Positions 1 to 5,926 of a stretch of 7,428 nucleotides of DNA are shown here, piece by piece. Within the stretch, counting starts at the first letter, position 1, and each line of letters starts with the position of its first letter. Below the pieces are notes generated by a model. That model did not search any database. It was not told where the DNA came from and saw only the letters and a list, made by a program, of their open reading frames with translations. The stretch covers positions 1-7,428 of the forward strand of contig CALFCS010000150.1 in assembly GCA_937950565.1 (NCBI GenBank), in the 5' to 3' direction. A program made the position numbers and the translations under genes. This stretch comes from an uncultured Lachnospiraceae bacterium (GTDB lineage: Bacteria > Bacillota > Clostridia > Lachnospirales > Lachnospiraceae).

Positions 1-1
1 C

Positions 2-529
2 GGCAGAATGATGTCTGGTGATTCTGCGTTTCAAAACAGATATACCGCAGAAGGTGCAGACGGAATGATTGCATTTGCATCAAGTTTTCCGGGAGCGATC
101 AAAGCATTGGAGATTAGCAACGGTCACTCCATGATCGTGCAGAAAAGTGCATTCCTTGCTTCAGAAGAAGGCGTAGAACTGTCCATGCATTTTCAGAAAA
201 AATTAGGGAAAGGCATATTTGGAGGAGAAGGTTTCATTATGCAGAGATTGAGCGGAAATGGAACCGCGTTTGTAGAAATTGATGGACATGCAGTGGAGTA
301 TGATCTGAGTGCAGGACAGGAAATTTTGATCAGTACGGGGTACTTAGCGGCAATGGAAGAAACCTGCACTATGGATGTTGTAGCTGTAAAAGGAGTAAAA
401 AATATGCTGATTGGAGGAGAAGGCATTTTTAATACCGTTGTGAAAGGACCGGGAAAGGTGATCTTGCAGACAATGCCAATCAGTAAGGTAGCAGAATTGC
501 TGACTCCTTTTTTTGCAGATAAGAAGTAA
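2..529 (+). CDS. AIM24 / TIGR00266-family protein, 5' end cut by the window
   Basis: The reading frame is open from base 2, so the gene begins outside the window; the ATG codons at 8 and 11 are internal methionines. The visible 175 residues match the C-terminal three quarters of the TIGR00266/AIM24 family as I know it: NRYTAEG, GMIAFASSFPG, VQKSAFLAS, FFGGEGF-like GIFGGEGFIMQ, LSGNGTAF, EILISTGYLA, NMLIGGEGIFNTVV and LQTMPIS. The family is about 220-230 residues, so roughly 50 are missing. It is a beta-rich, glycine-rich fold, probably cytosolic, with no catalytic motif and no settled function in bacteria; the eukaryotic namesake is a mitochondrial inner-membrane protein. It lies 18 bp upstream of a lipoprotein gene on the same strand with no terminator between, so the two may be cotranscribed. 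Family call is firm; function is unknown. Confidence 0.92.
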   Translation, partial: GRMMSGDSAFQNRYTAEGADGMIAFASSFPGAIKALEISNGHSMIVQKSAFLASEEGVELSMHFQKKLGKGIFGGEGFIMQRLSGNGTAFVEIDGHAVEYDLSAGQEILISTGYLAAMEETCTMDVVAVKGVKNMLIGGEGIFNTVVKGPGKVILQTMPISKVAELLTPFFADKK

Positions 530-547
530 TTGAAAGGGGAGAAGATT

Positions 548-1288
548 ATGAGAAAGAAGTTGAATTTGTTATTTGGACTGGTTCTTATCATCAGTATGGT
601 AGTACTGACCGGTTGTGGAGGCTCCGGAAAAACAGGAGAGAAGAACCCGTATGAAGGGAAATGGGTAGCGGTGTCTGCTCAAATGATGGGAATGTCCGTC
701 AGCATAGATGAAGTTTTCGGAGGAGATTTTGAATTTGAAGTGAAAAATGGCGGAAAAGTATCCTTTTCAGTCGGAGACACTACCGGAAATGGAAAATGGT
801 CTGTCGAAGATGATCAGTTTACCTTGAGCATCGAAGGAGAAAAAATGGTGGGAACCATCGGAAAAGATATCATTTCTTTTGACGACATGCTGGAGATGGG
901 AGTAAAGGTGATTTTTGCAAAGGATGGAACGGATGCAATGGATCCGGCACTCTATCTGACAGAGGAGGAAAATGCAGTCATAGGTGAGTGGGCTGCAGAA
1001 AGCGTGGAAGAACTTTTAGGAGACGGGCCTCAGACTTCTATGGAAGGAGTAGACAACATCAATGATGCACTGCGTCTTGATTTCAAAAGTGACCGTAATG
1101 TAACAGTTATTTATAAAGGGGAGGAGATTGGGACTTTCCCATGGTCAGTTGCACTGGGATATTGTTCGATTGAATCAGAAAATCCATCTCTTACAGTGAT
1201 GATAAATGACGATGGTACTTTGAAAGTAGACTACAGTGATGATGATGACTACTACACATTCCACTGTGTAAAAAGTGACAGTGAATAA
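548..1288 (+). CDS. Lipoprotein with two tandem beta-rich domains
   Basis: A 246-residue protein. I place the start at ATG 548, because GAAAGGGGAG at 532-541 fits as ribosome binding site and the sequence then reads as a signal peptide; the in-frame TTG at 530 lies before that site. Residues 2-4 are basic (RKK), 5-19 hydrophobic, and the lipobox is L20-T21-G22-C23, so Cys23 should be lipidated and the protein anchored outside the cell membrane. The mature part appears to have two related halves: residues 34-126, starting YEGKWVAVS and including GNGKWSVEDDQFTLS, and residues 143-242, starting VIGEWAAES and including GTFPWSV and a DGTL strand. This W-x-x-x opening is typical of lipocalin-like small lipoproteins of clostridia. 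The C-terminus is very acidic (DDDD at 231-234). No ligand can be named. A second lipoprotein follows 40 bp later. Confidence 0.85.
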   Translation: MRKKLNLLFGLVLIISMVVLTGCGGSGKTGEKNPYEGKWVAVSAQMMGMSVSIDEVFGGDFEFEVKNGGKVSFSVGDTTGNGKWSVEDDQFTLSIEGEKMVGTIGKDIISFDDMLEMGVKVIFAKDGTDAMDPALYLTEEENAVIGEWAAESVEELLGDGPQTSMEGVDNINDALRLDFKSDRNVTVIYKGEEIGTFPWSVALGYCSIESENPSLTVMINDDGTLKVDYSDDDDYYTFHCVKSDSE

Positions 1289-1328
1289 CTGAAAAGGATG
1301 TGGAAATCATGAAAGGAGGGAAGACGCC

Positions 1329-1661
1329 ATGAAAAAGAAACTGTGGTGTGTGCTGTGTATCATGATATGCATGATGATGATAGTGGCATGTGGACAAAAA
1401 AAGAATCCGGAGAAGAAAAAATCGGAAAAAGCAGAGCAGGAAGAAACAGAATTTAAAGACAGAGAAAGTCTTAAATTAAGTTTATTTACAGTGTATTATC
1501 CGAAGGCATGGAACTACGATAAAGAGAATATGAAGAAAGATGAAGAATATTCTTACGTTAGATTTTTTGATGGAGATACAGCAGATGGATCCGAGAATGT
1601 CATTTCTATAGAAGCGACCAAGGAGGATTCATATACATATCGAAAGAGTTTATGCGAATAA
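1329..1661 (+). CDS. Small lipoprotein, probably C-terminally truncated
   Basis: 110 residues from ATG 1329, with a strong ribosome binding site AAAGGAGG at 1312-1319. The signal peptide has a KKK N-terminus, a methionine- and cysteine-rich hydrophobic core and lipobox I18-V19-A20-C21. A charged linker rich in Lys and Glu (about 23-46) follows, then a domain start with SLFTVYYPKAWNY and VRFFDGD, which resembles the N-terminal half of surface domains with a 'yP.gW' opening. The protein stops at residue 110, just after EDSYTYRKSL, in the middle of what looks like a fold. From about 1645 the DNA reads instead, in the +1 frame, as a SMEK domain. I infer that the original 3' part was lost when the two genes were joined. 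The product may still be exported, but is unlikely to fold normally. Family unrecognised beyond 'lipoprotein'. Confidence 0.7.
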   Translation: MKKKLWCVLCIMICMMMIVACGQKKNPEKKKSEKAEQEETEFKDRESLKLSLFTVYYPKAWNYDKENMKKDEEYSYVRFFDGDTADGSENVISIEATKEDSYTYRKSLCE

Positions 1662-1716
1662 TAAGAATAATCTGACGGATATAAATGTCATTTGTGAAGA
1701 GATTTTTGGCCGGATA
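1640..1716 (+). other. Chimeric junction: lipoprotein 3' remnant joined to SMEK gene 5' remnant
   Basis: The lipoprotein frame ends at TAA 1659-1661. The SMEK frame is +1 to it and is open back to a TAG at 1609-1611, yet it has no ATG, GTG or TTG with a plausible ribosome binding site before TTG 1717. Translated in the SMEK frame, 1654-1716 reads ANNKNNLTDINVICEEIFGR, which is the conserved beginning of SMEK domains (the NLTDIN-type motif followed by a helix). Coding similarity therefore begins before any usable start codon, as expected when a gene has lost its first 20-30 codons. The breakpoint is somewhere near 1645-1655. Inferred from reading frames and family recall, not from alignment. 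Confidence 0.55.
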
Positions 1717-3042
1717 TTGAATAGATTGTATGATATCCATCTTGTGTCACTGTCCGCAGAGGTATCAGGAAATTTTATAGCAGTGGATTTGATTGATTAC
1801 GAAAACAGAATCGCATTTCAGGTGACATCAAGGGATGATAGGGAAAAGATAGAGAAAACGATTGAAAAGTTTAATGGTTCTGACTTAATTGGGCATGTCG
1901 ATACTCTGAATATTCTTGTTTTAAATTCCAATATTCATCATTATAGAGGACCGGATATCGTCCGCCTGGAAAATGGAAAAGAATTTTCTTATTCGAAAAA
2001 CATTTTGAATTTTAATAAATTGATTGAAGAGATAGCTAAGAAAAATGTTGAGAAAAACGGATTTATTGTGGATGTATATGATATCATCAACATGGTATAT
2101 GATTCCGGGCGGCTGCGTTATTTCAGTATAAACAGGAAAACGGAAATGCTGATGCAATCGGAGAGTGATGATTTCGGTGATGTCAGATTGTGGAAGAAAG
2201 GGTACGGCGATATTCAACTGACAGCCTATATCCCATTGTCTTATGAGGAAGAGCTATGCTGTATGATGGAAAATCGTCAGCATAATATATCTGGCGTATA
2301 TCCCACATTTAATCAGGATAAGCTGCTTGAAGATTATTTTGTTTCGGAAGAAGAATTTGAAAATAAGCATAATGTCGGCCGATTTGAGGATGAAGAAGAG
2401 ATTTTTATGCAGATTGAGAACATGCGTATATGTGTCAATGCGCATACGGCCCATCACATCTACAAGTTATTTGAAGAATTAAAAGATGAGTATATTGCGG
2501 CCCAGAATCAAATTGCTTCTGTTCTGGGCGTCAAAGGGCTGAAAAAAGTCGGAAAGAAGTACCTGCTTATGACCATTGATGGGACAGCATGGAAGGAAAT
2601 ATTGTTTTTTGCGGAAAATCATGCCCATTCGGGCACCCCGCATGTCAGATGCTTCGCATGGGCGCACTTCGTCAAGCTCCGCGCGATAAGGTACAGTTGT
2701 TTCAAAGAGGATGGCGAAGAGGAATGGAATATATTTAATAATTGCACGGGAGACAGAGTTACATTGTCACCGAATGTCTATGGAAAAATTCGCGGGGATA
2801 TATTAGCAGAAATCTCTGTTGATTTATCTGAATTTGAGAATAATAAGCTGAATTTGTATTGGAGTCCGGGGTACAAGTTTGATACAAATTGCATGGATTG
2901 TTTTGACAATGTTGTCAAATGGAAGGCGGATTATACGAAAGAGTGGATTGAAAACAAACTGTTAAAAAAGGCCCATGATTTTTGGGTCGAATATCATAAA
3001 AGAAACTCGGGTTGGAGAAGATTATTTGGTGTAAAGGAGTGA
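1717..3042 (+). CDS. SMEK domain-containing protein, N-terminally truncated, with an in-frame palindromic repeat
   Basis: 441 residues if started at TTG 1717, but SMEK-like sequence extends upstream to about 1654, so the true N-terminus is missing. Residues 1-106 form the SMEK domain: a helix, then IAVDLIDYENRIAFQVTS (21-38) and a Lys/Glu-rich helix (EKIEKTIEKF), ending near LNFNKLIEEI. In published work on bacterial conflict systems this domain sits at the N-terminus of multidomain proteins; the D-x(n)-QVT pattern recalls nuclease-like folds, which I cannot establish here. Residues 107-441 match nothing I know; they contain an acidic stretch (EDEEEIF, 224-230) and many Trp, Tyr and Cys in the last third. 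Residues 303-325 are encoded by a 70-bp palindromic repeat also found at 4081-4150. The last codons contain the ribosome binding site of the next gene. It may be a decaying gene, although 1,326 bp remain free of stops. Confidence 0.65.
   Translation: MNRLYDIHLVSLSAEVSGNFIAVDLIDYENRIAFQVTSRDDREKIEKTIEKFNGSDLIGHVDTLNILVLNSNIHHYRGPDIVRLENGKEFSYSKNILNFNKLIEEIAKKNVEKNGFIVDVYDIINMVYDSGRLRYFSINRKTEMLMQSESDDFGDVRLWKKGYGDIQLTAYIPLSYEEELCCMMENRQHNISGVYPTFNQDKLLEDYFVSEEEFENKHNVGRFEDEEEIFMQIENMRICVNAHTAHHIYKLFEELKDEYIAAQNQIASVLGVKGLKKVGKKYLLMTIDGTAWKEILFFAENHAHSGTPHVRCFAWAHFVKLRAIRYSCFKEDGEEEWNIFNNCTGDRVTLSPNVYGKIRGDILAEISVDLSEFENNKLNLYWSPGYKFDTNCMDCFDNVVKWKADYTKEWIENKLLKKAHDFWVEYHKRNSGWRRLFGVKE
2624..2693 (+). 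repeat. 70-bp palindromic repeat, copy A, inside a coding sequence
   Basis: This copy differs from 4081-4150 at 5 of 70 positions, all transitions. It begins with the small hairpin TGCCCATTCGGGCA (2622-2635), then ATGC-TTC-GCAT (2649-2659), then a GC-rich segment ending AAGGTA. The flanking pair G2623/C2634 is A4080/T4091 in the other copy, a compensated change that keeps the stem. Here the repeat is read through in the SMEK frame without a stop and adds about 23 residues (AHSGTPHVRCFAWAHFVKLR and a few more). Repeat families of this sort are REP/MITE-like; the in-frame position recalls Rickettsia palindromic elements, although the sequence is unrelated. Confidence 0.88.
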
Positions 3043-3046
3043 TATC

Positions 3047-4078
3047 ATGCTGGCCTATACTTATATTGAAAAAGGAAAATTTGAATTGCGGGAGAAACCA
3101 AAGCCGGAGCTGCAGAATGAGAAGGATGCTATTGTCAAGATAACCCTTGCCAGTATCTGTACAAGCGATTTACATATTAAGCACGGCTCAGTTCCAAGGG
3201 CTGTACCGGGGGTGACCGTGGGGCATGAGATGGTAGGCATCGTGGAGACCGTGGGAGATGCGGTAAAAACAGTAAAGCCGGGAGACAGGGTCACTATAAA
3301 TGTGGAAACATTTTGCGGAGAATGTTTTTTCTGTAAAAATGGTTATGTAAATAATTGTACCGATTCCAATGGCGGATGGGCGTTGGGCTGCCGTATCGAT
3401 GGCGGGCAGGCGGAGTATGTCCGTGTGCCCTATGCAGACCAGGGATTAAACCGGATACCGGATAGTGTGACGGATGAACAGGCATTATTTGTCGGAGATA
3501 TTCTTGCTACAGGATTTTGGGCGGCGCGGATATCTGAAATTAAACCGGAGGATACGGTGCTTATTATCGGCGCAGGTCCTACGGGAATATGTACCTTATT
3601 GTGCGTGATGCTGAAAAAGCCGAAACGGATTATTGTATGCGAGAAAGATAAAGTTCGGAGAGAATTTGTACAGAAATATTATCCGGAGGTAAGTGTTGTT
3701 GAGCCGGAGCAACTTCAGCAATTTGTAAAAGAAAACAGTGATCACGGCGGAGCGGATGTGGTACTGGAGGTTGCCGGGGCAAAAGATACTTTCAAAATGG
3801 CCTGGGAAAATGCAAGACCCAATGCCATTGTGACTGTTGTGGCCTTGTATGACGAGGCGCAGATATTGCCGCTGCCGGATATGTATGGGAAAAACCTGAC
3901 TTTCAAAACAGGTGGTGTCGATGGCTGTGACTGCGAAGAAATACTTCGGCTGATTGAGGAAGGAAAAATTGATACAACGCCTTTGATTACCCATACATAT
4001 CCTCTTGAGCATATTGCGGAGGCCTATGATTTGTTTGAAAACAGGCGGGACAATGTTATCAAAGTGGCTATTAAATAA
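3047..4078 (+). CDS. Zinc-dependent medium-chain alcohol dehydrogenase
   Basis: 343 residues, a normal length for the medium-chain dehydrogenase superfamily. ATG 3047 has AAAGGAG at 3033-3039, inside the last codons of the SMEK gene. Catalytic zinc ligands are visible as C38 (CTSDLH), H60-E61 (GHEMVG) and probably D151 (GDILATG). The structural zinc site is complete: C90, C93, C96, C104. The nucleotide-binding motif is GAGPTG (175-180), and an acidic residue, E199 in VCEKDK, ends the second strand, which in this family favours NAD(H) over NADP(H). It should interconvert an alcohol, probably secondary or a polyol, with its ketone or aldehyde in the cytosol; C38/H60/D151 resembles the secondary alcohol dehydrogenase type. 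Substrate cannot be read from sequence. It may be cotranscribed with the SMEK gene, but I see no functional link. It converges on tspO. Confidence 0.93.
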   Translation: MLAYTYIEKGKFELREKPKPELQNEKDAIVKITLASICTSDLHIKHGSVPRAVPGVTVGHEMVGIVETVGDAVKTVKPGDRVTINVETFCGECFFCKNGYVNNCTDSNGGWALGCRIDGGQAEYVRVPYADQGLNRIPDSVTDEQALFVGDILATGFWAARISEIKPEDTVLIIGAGPTGICTLLCVMLKKPKRIIVCEKDKVRREFVQKYYPEVSVVEPEQLQQFVKENSDHGGADVVLEVAGAKDTFKMAWENARPNAIVTVVALYDEAQILPLPDMYGKNLTFKTGGVDGCDCEEILRLIEEGKIDTTPLITHTYPLEHIAEAYDLFENRRDNVIKVAIK

Positions 4079-4158
4079 TACCCATTCGGGTATCCCGCAT
4101 GTCAGATGCTTCGCATGGGCGCGCTTCGTCAGGCTCCGCGCGACAAGGTATTTTTTTT
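4078..4158. terminator. Possible two-way terminator provided by the repeat
   Basis: On the plus strand the GC-rich hairpin of the repeat (4119-4141) is followed nine bases later by eight T residues (4151-4158). On the minus strand the ATACCC/GGGTAT hairpin is followed by a weak U-rich tract (TATTATTTAA). The convergent genes have no other terminator between them. The distance between hairpin and T-run on the plus strand is longer than usual, so this is tentative. Confidence 0.4.
4081..4150 (+). repeat. 70-bp palindromic repeat, copy B, intergenic
   Basis: This is the second copy of the repeat at 2624-2693, in the same orientation, 65 of 70 bases identical. It starts two bases after the dehydrogenase stop codon and ends seven bases before the tspO stop codon, so it fills the space between two convergent genes. 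Its first hairpin is a perfect 6-bp stem, ATACCC-ATTC-GGGTAT (4078-4093). A second is ATGC-TTC-GCAT (4106-4116), and a third pairs GCGCG (4119-4123) with CGCGC (4137-4141). The ends ACC (4080-4082) and GGT (4147-4149) are complementary, which supports these limits. It probably moves with help from a transposase elsewhere, since it encodes nothing. Confidence 0.9.
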
Positions 4159-4618
4159 AATTTAAAAGCCAGATGAAAAAGTTTAAGTACCCTGCAAAGG
4201 CTACCCATAGCAGGTATGGCAGCATCAGATATTCGGTTGATTTTGATATTTGACGAAAGAGAACGGTTGTTTTGAGAATCAGCAGCCACAATAAAATCAG
4301 CCAGATAAATGCAAACAGGTACAGCTTCAGATTGAAAAAGATAATCGGCCAGAAAAAATTAAATACAAGCTGAATACTGTATGCAGTCAGAGCTGCGGTG
4401 TGTGGTTTCCCGGATGTAAGCACCAGATAGGATGCGATTCCCATAAGGATATATAGAATCGTCCATACCACGGGGAACAGCCAGCCGGGAGGGGCCAGAA
4501 AGGGTTTATTAAGAGATTCAAACATTTCCATGTTGTTTCGGGTTAAAAGTGCAGATAAGCCTCCGATTGCAAGCGGTATGGCAAGACAGGCAATCAGGTT
4601 TTTCCATTGAATTTTCAA
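4157..4618 (-). CDS. tspO: TspO/MBR family membrane protein
   Basis: 153 residues, typical for TspO. On the minus strand the start is TTG (4618-4616) preceded by AAGGGGTGATTTT, i.e. an AAGGGG site at 4631-4626 with a 7-base spacer; no ATG is available there. Family motifs are clear: LNKPFLAPPGWLFPVVWTIL (36-55), LMGIASY (58-64), IQLVFNFFWPIIFF (82-95) and a final YLLWVAFAGYLNFFIWLLN (135-153). Five hydrophobic helices are expected. TspO proteins bind porphyrins and related ligands and, in studied bacteria, act in tetrapyrrole or stress responses; the exact role in an anaerobe is unknown. It is divergent from the EcsC-like gene and convergent with the alcohol dehydrogenase, and appears to be a single-gene unit. 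Confidence 0.95.
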   Translation of the reverse strand: MKIQWKNLIACLAIPLAIGGLSALLTRNNMEMFESLNKPFLAPPGWLFPVVWTILYILMGIASYLVLTSGKPHTAALTAYSIQLVFNFFWPIIFFNLKLYLFAFIWLILLWLLILKTTVLFRQISKSTEYLMLPYLLWVAFAGYLNFFIWLLN

Positions 4619-4705
4619 AAAATCACCCCTTACTACTGTTATGATTCAGGAGGACTTTTTATTCGATTTTATTATGAAGCTAGTATTCGCGAAAAATGCA
4701 CGTTA

Positions 4706-4711
4706 TATAAT
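4706..4711 (+). promoter_or_regulatory. Possible -10 box for the EcsC-like gene
   Basis: A perfect TATAAT lies 40 bases upstream of the ATG at 4752, but no good -35 is seen at 16-18 bp (the best is GTATTC at 4683-4688). The motif ATATAATGARGAG occurs twice (4705-4717 and 4730-4742), the second copy supplying part of the ribosome binding site. The rest of the 4632-4751 spacer shows no gene. Confidence 0.35.
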
Positions 4712-4751
4712 GAAGAGATTATTGAGAAATATAATGAGGAGGAGCTAAGAC

Positions 4752-5819
4752 ATGGCTTTAAAAAATTTGGGAAATTCTATAGCAAATTTAGCAGGCGAAA
4801 TTGGCAAGACAGCAGTGAGTGCTTCACAAAAGGCAGTGAGTAATATAGCAAACTCAGCAGAAAACATTGATTTTAAAAAGGTTGGAGAGGTTAAGGACAG
4901 TGCAGTCAAAGGCACTCAACAAATCAAAGAAAAAGCTGCTTCTAAAGTAAAGGAAGGAGCAAATAAATCAACTGAACTTGTGAATAAGGTCATGGATGTG
5001 AATGGTGATGGACAGGTTGATATCGAAGACGTTATTATTATGGGGTTGAGAATCCCGGGGATTTGTATTAAGCGAGATGAATTTTTGCGTAGTGAGTTTA
5101 TGAAAGATTATCCGCAGGAAGTCATAGATAATGCAATAGCATTTAATCCGGCACATGCAGGCATTACCGTATATGAAATTGAAAAATACGCGAATGAGGT
5201 TATAAAATATGAGAGAAATTGTGTATCAGGAATTTCAGCTGTATTATCCACACCTGGTGGTGCTGCTATGGCGGCAACAATTCCAGCAGATATTGCCCAA
5301 TATTACGGTTATATGTTGCGAGTTACACAAAAGTTATTGTATTTGTATGGTTTTCCAGAAATTGATGTTATGGAAAAAGGAAAGAAGTTTGATACAGAGA
5401 CATTGAATATACTTACCCTTTGTTTGGGAGTAATGTATGGTGTGGCAGGGGCAAATAATGCTCTCAAAGCAGTAGCGAAAGCACTTGGTAATGGCGTGCA
5501 AAAGCAGTTAATGAAAAAAGCTTTAACTAAAGGAACAATTTATCCAGTAGTAAGGAATGTAGCAAAATGGTTTGGGGTTCGGATGACGAAAGAGGTTTTC
5601 ACAGGCTTTTTTAAACATGCAATACCTGTTGTTGGTGGAGTTATTGGAGGCGGCTTGACCTATATGTCATTCAAACCATGTTGTGATAAGTTGAAAGCAT
5701 CTTTGCAGGATACTCTTTTGAGCAATCCGAATCATGAGTATACAGAAGAAGAGAATGAGATTATTATTGATGCTACAGATACAGAGATGACAGAAAGTAC
5801 AGAGAGAGTCGAGGAATAA
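4752..5819 (+). CDS. EcsC-like protein with helical N-terminal region and EF-hand-like loop
   Basis: 355 residues from ATG 4752, with a very strong ribosome binding site GAGGAGGAG (4736-4744). Residues 1-78 are low-complexity, rich in Ala, Lys, Ser, Asn and Glu, with repeats such as KAVSNIANSAEN and KVKEGANKS; they look like a long amphipathic helix of the LEA or apolipoprotein type. Residues 82-93 (DVNGDGQVDIED) match an EF-hand or dockerin calcium loop, with acidic or amide side chains at loop positions 1, 3, 5, 9 and 12. Residues 150-320 are glycine-rich and hydrophobic: STPGGAAMAATIPADIAQYY, QKLLYLYGFPEID, and AIPVVGGVIGGGLTYMSF (290-307). This resembles the EcsC family (PG...ADI...YG...AIPVVGA). 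The C-terminus is acidic. There is no signal peptide, so it is likely cytosolic and perhaps membrane-associated. Function is unknown; the EcsC assignment is from memory of the family pattern. It appears monocistronic, ending at the hairpin at 5826. Confidence 0.75.
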   Translation: MALKNLGNSIANLAGEIGKTAVSASQKAVSNIANSAENIDFKKVGEVKDSAVKGTQQIKEKAASKVKEGANKSTELVNKVMDVNGDGQVDIEDVIIMGLRIPGICIKRDEFLRSEFMKDYPQEVIDNAIAFNPAHAGITVYEIEKYANEVIKYERNCVSGISAVLSTPGGAAMAATIPADIAQYYGYMLRVTQKLLYLYGFPEIDVMEKGKKFDTETLNILTLCLGVMYGVAGANNALKAVAKALGNGVQKQLMKKALTKGTIYPVVRNVAKWFGVRMTKEVFTGFFKHAIPVVGGVIGGGLTYMSFKPCCDKLKASLQDTLLSNPNHEYTEEENEIIIDATDTEMTESTERVEE

Positions 5820-5825
5820 ATTGAA

Positions 5826-5869
5826 AAGAAGAGCTGTAAAATTTTAAGTTGAATTTTACAGCTCTTCTT
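5826..5869. terminator. Perfect 18-bp hairpin after the EcsC-like gene
   Basis: AAGAAGAGCTGTAAAATT (5826-5843) is the exact reverse complement of 5852-5869, with the 8-base loop TTAAGTTG. It begins six bases after the stop codon. The 3' arm ends CTTCTT and continues TCGTATAAT, so a classic run of T is lacking, and termination efficiency is uncertain. Its loop and 3' arm overlap the -35 box of the downstream promoter. Confidence 0.7.
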
Positions 5870-5877
5870 CGTATAAT
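5849..5877 (+). promoter_or_regulatory. Promoter of the toxin-antitoxin operon
   Basis: TTGAAT (5849-5854), a 17-bp spacer, then a consensus TATAAT (5872-5877). Transcription would begin near 5884, about 43 bases before the antitoxin ATG. The -35 box straddles the loop and 3' arm of the upstream hairpin. Confidence 0.7.
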
Positions 5878-5890
5878 AAATTTGAGAAGA

Positions 5891-5906
5891 TGCAAATTTG
5901 CAAATT
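5891..5906. promoter_or_regulatory. Overlapping palindromes, likely operator of the toxin-antitoxin operon
   Basis: TGCAAATTTGCA (5891-5902) and AATTTGCAAATT (5895-5906) are both perfect 12-bp palindromes sharing eight bases. They lie just downstream of the predicted start of transcription and before the AAGGAG site (5911-5916). Phd/YefM antitoxins usually repress their own operon by binding such sites, alone or with the toxin. Confidence 0.5.
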
Positions 5907-5926
5907 AAGTAAGGAGATTGACGTAT

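Noticed and set aside
193..591. Minus-strand open frame of 132 codons
   Set aside because: It lies opposite the conserved AIM24 gene and the next gene's signal peptide; the translation is Pro/Ser/Thr-rich shadow sequence.
1191..1397. Histidine-rich minus-strand frame of 68 codons
   Set aside because: The histidines come from reading Asp/ATG-rich codons backwards across two lipoprotein genes; no start site supports it.
1612..1661. Programmed frameshift joining the lipoprotein to the SMEK protein
   Set aside because: No slippery heptamer followed by a stem-loop is visible at the overlap, and a lipoprotein with a mid-domain switch to SMEK makes no biological sense; simple truncation explains it better.
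1717..4078. SMEK protein and alcohol dehydrogenase as one defence system
   Set aside because: They are only 4 bp apart, but the dehydrogenase is an ordinary metabolic family with all zinc ligands; adjacency alone does not support a shared role.
4607..4843. 78-residue open frame between tspO and the EcsC-like gene
   Set aside because: It overlaps the start of tspO on the other strand and the first 90 bases of the EcsC-like gene, has no ribosome binding site and no family pattern.
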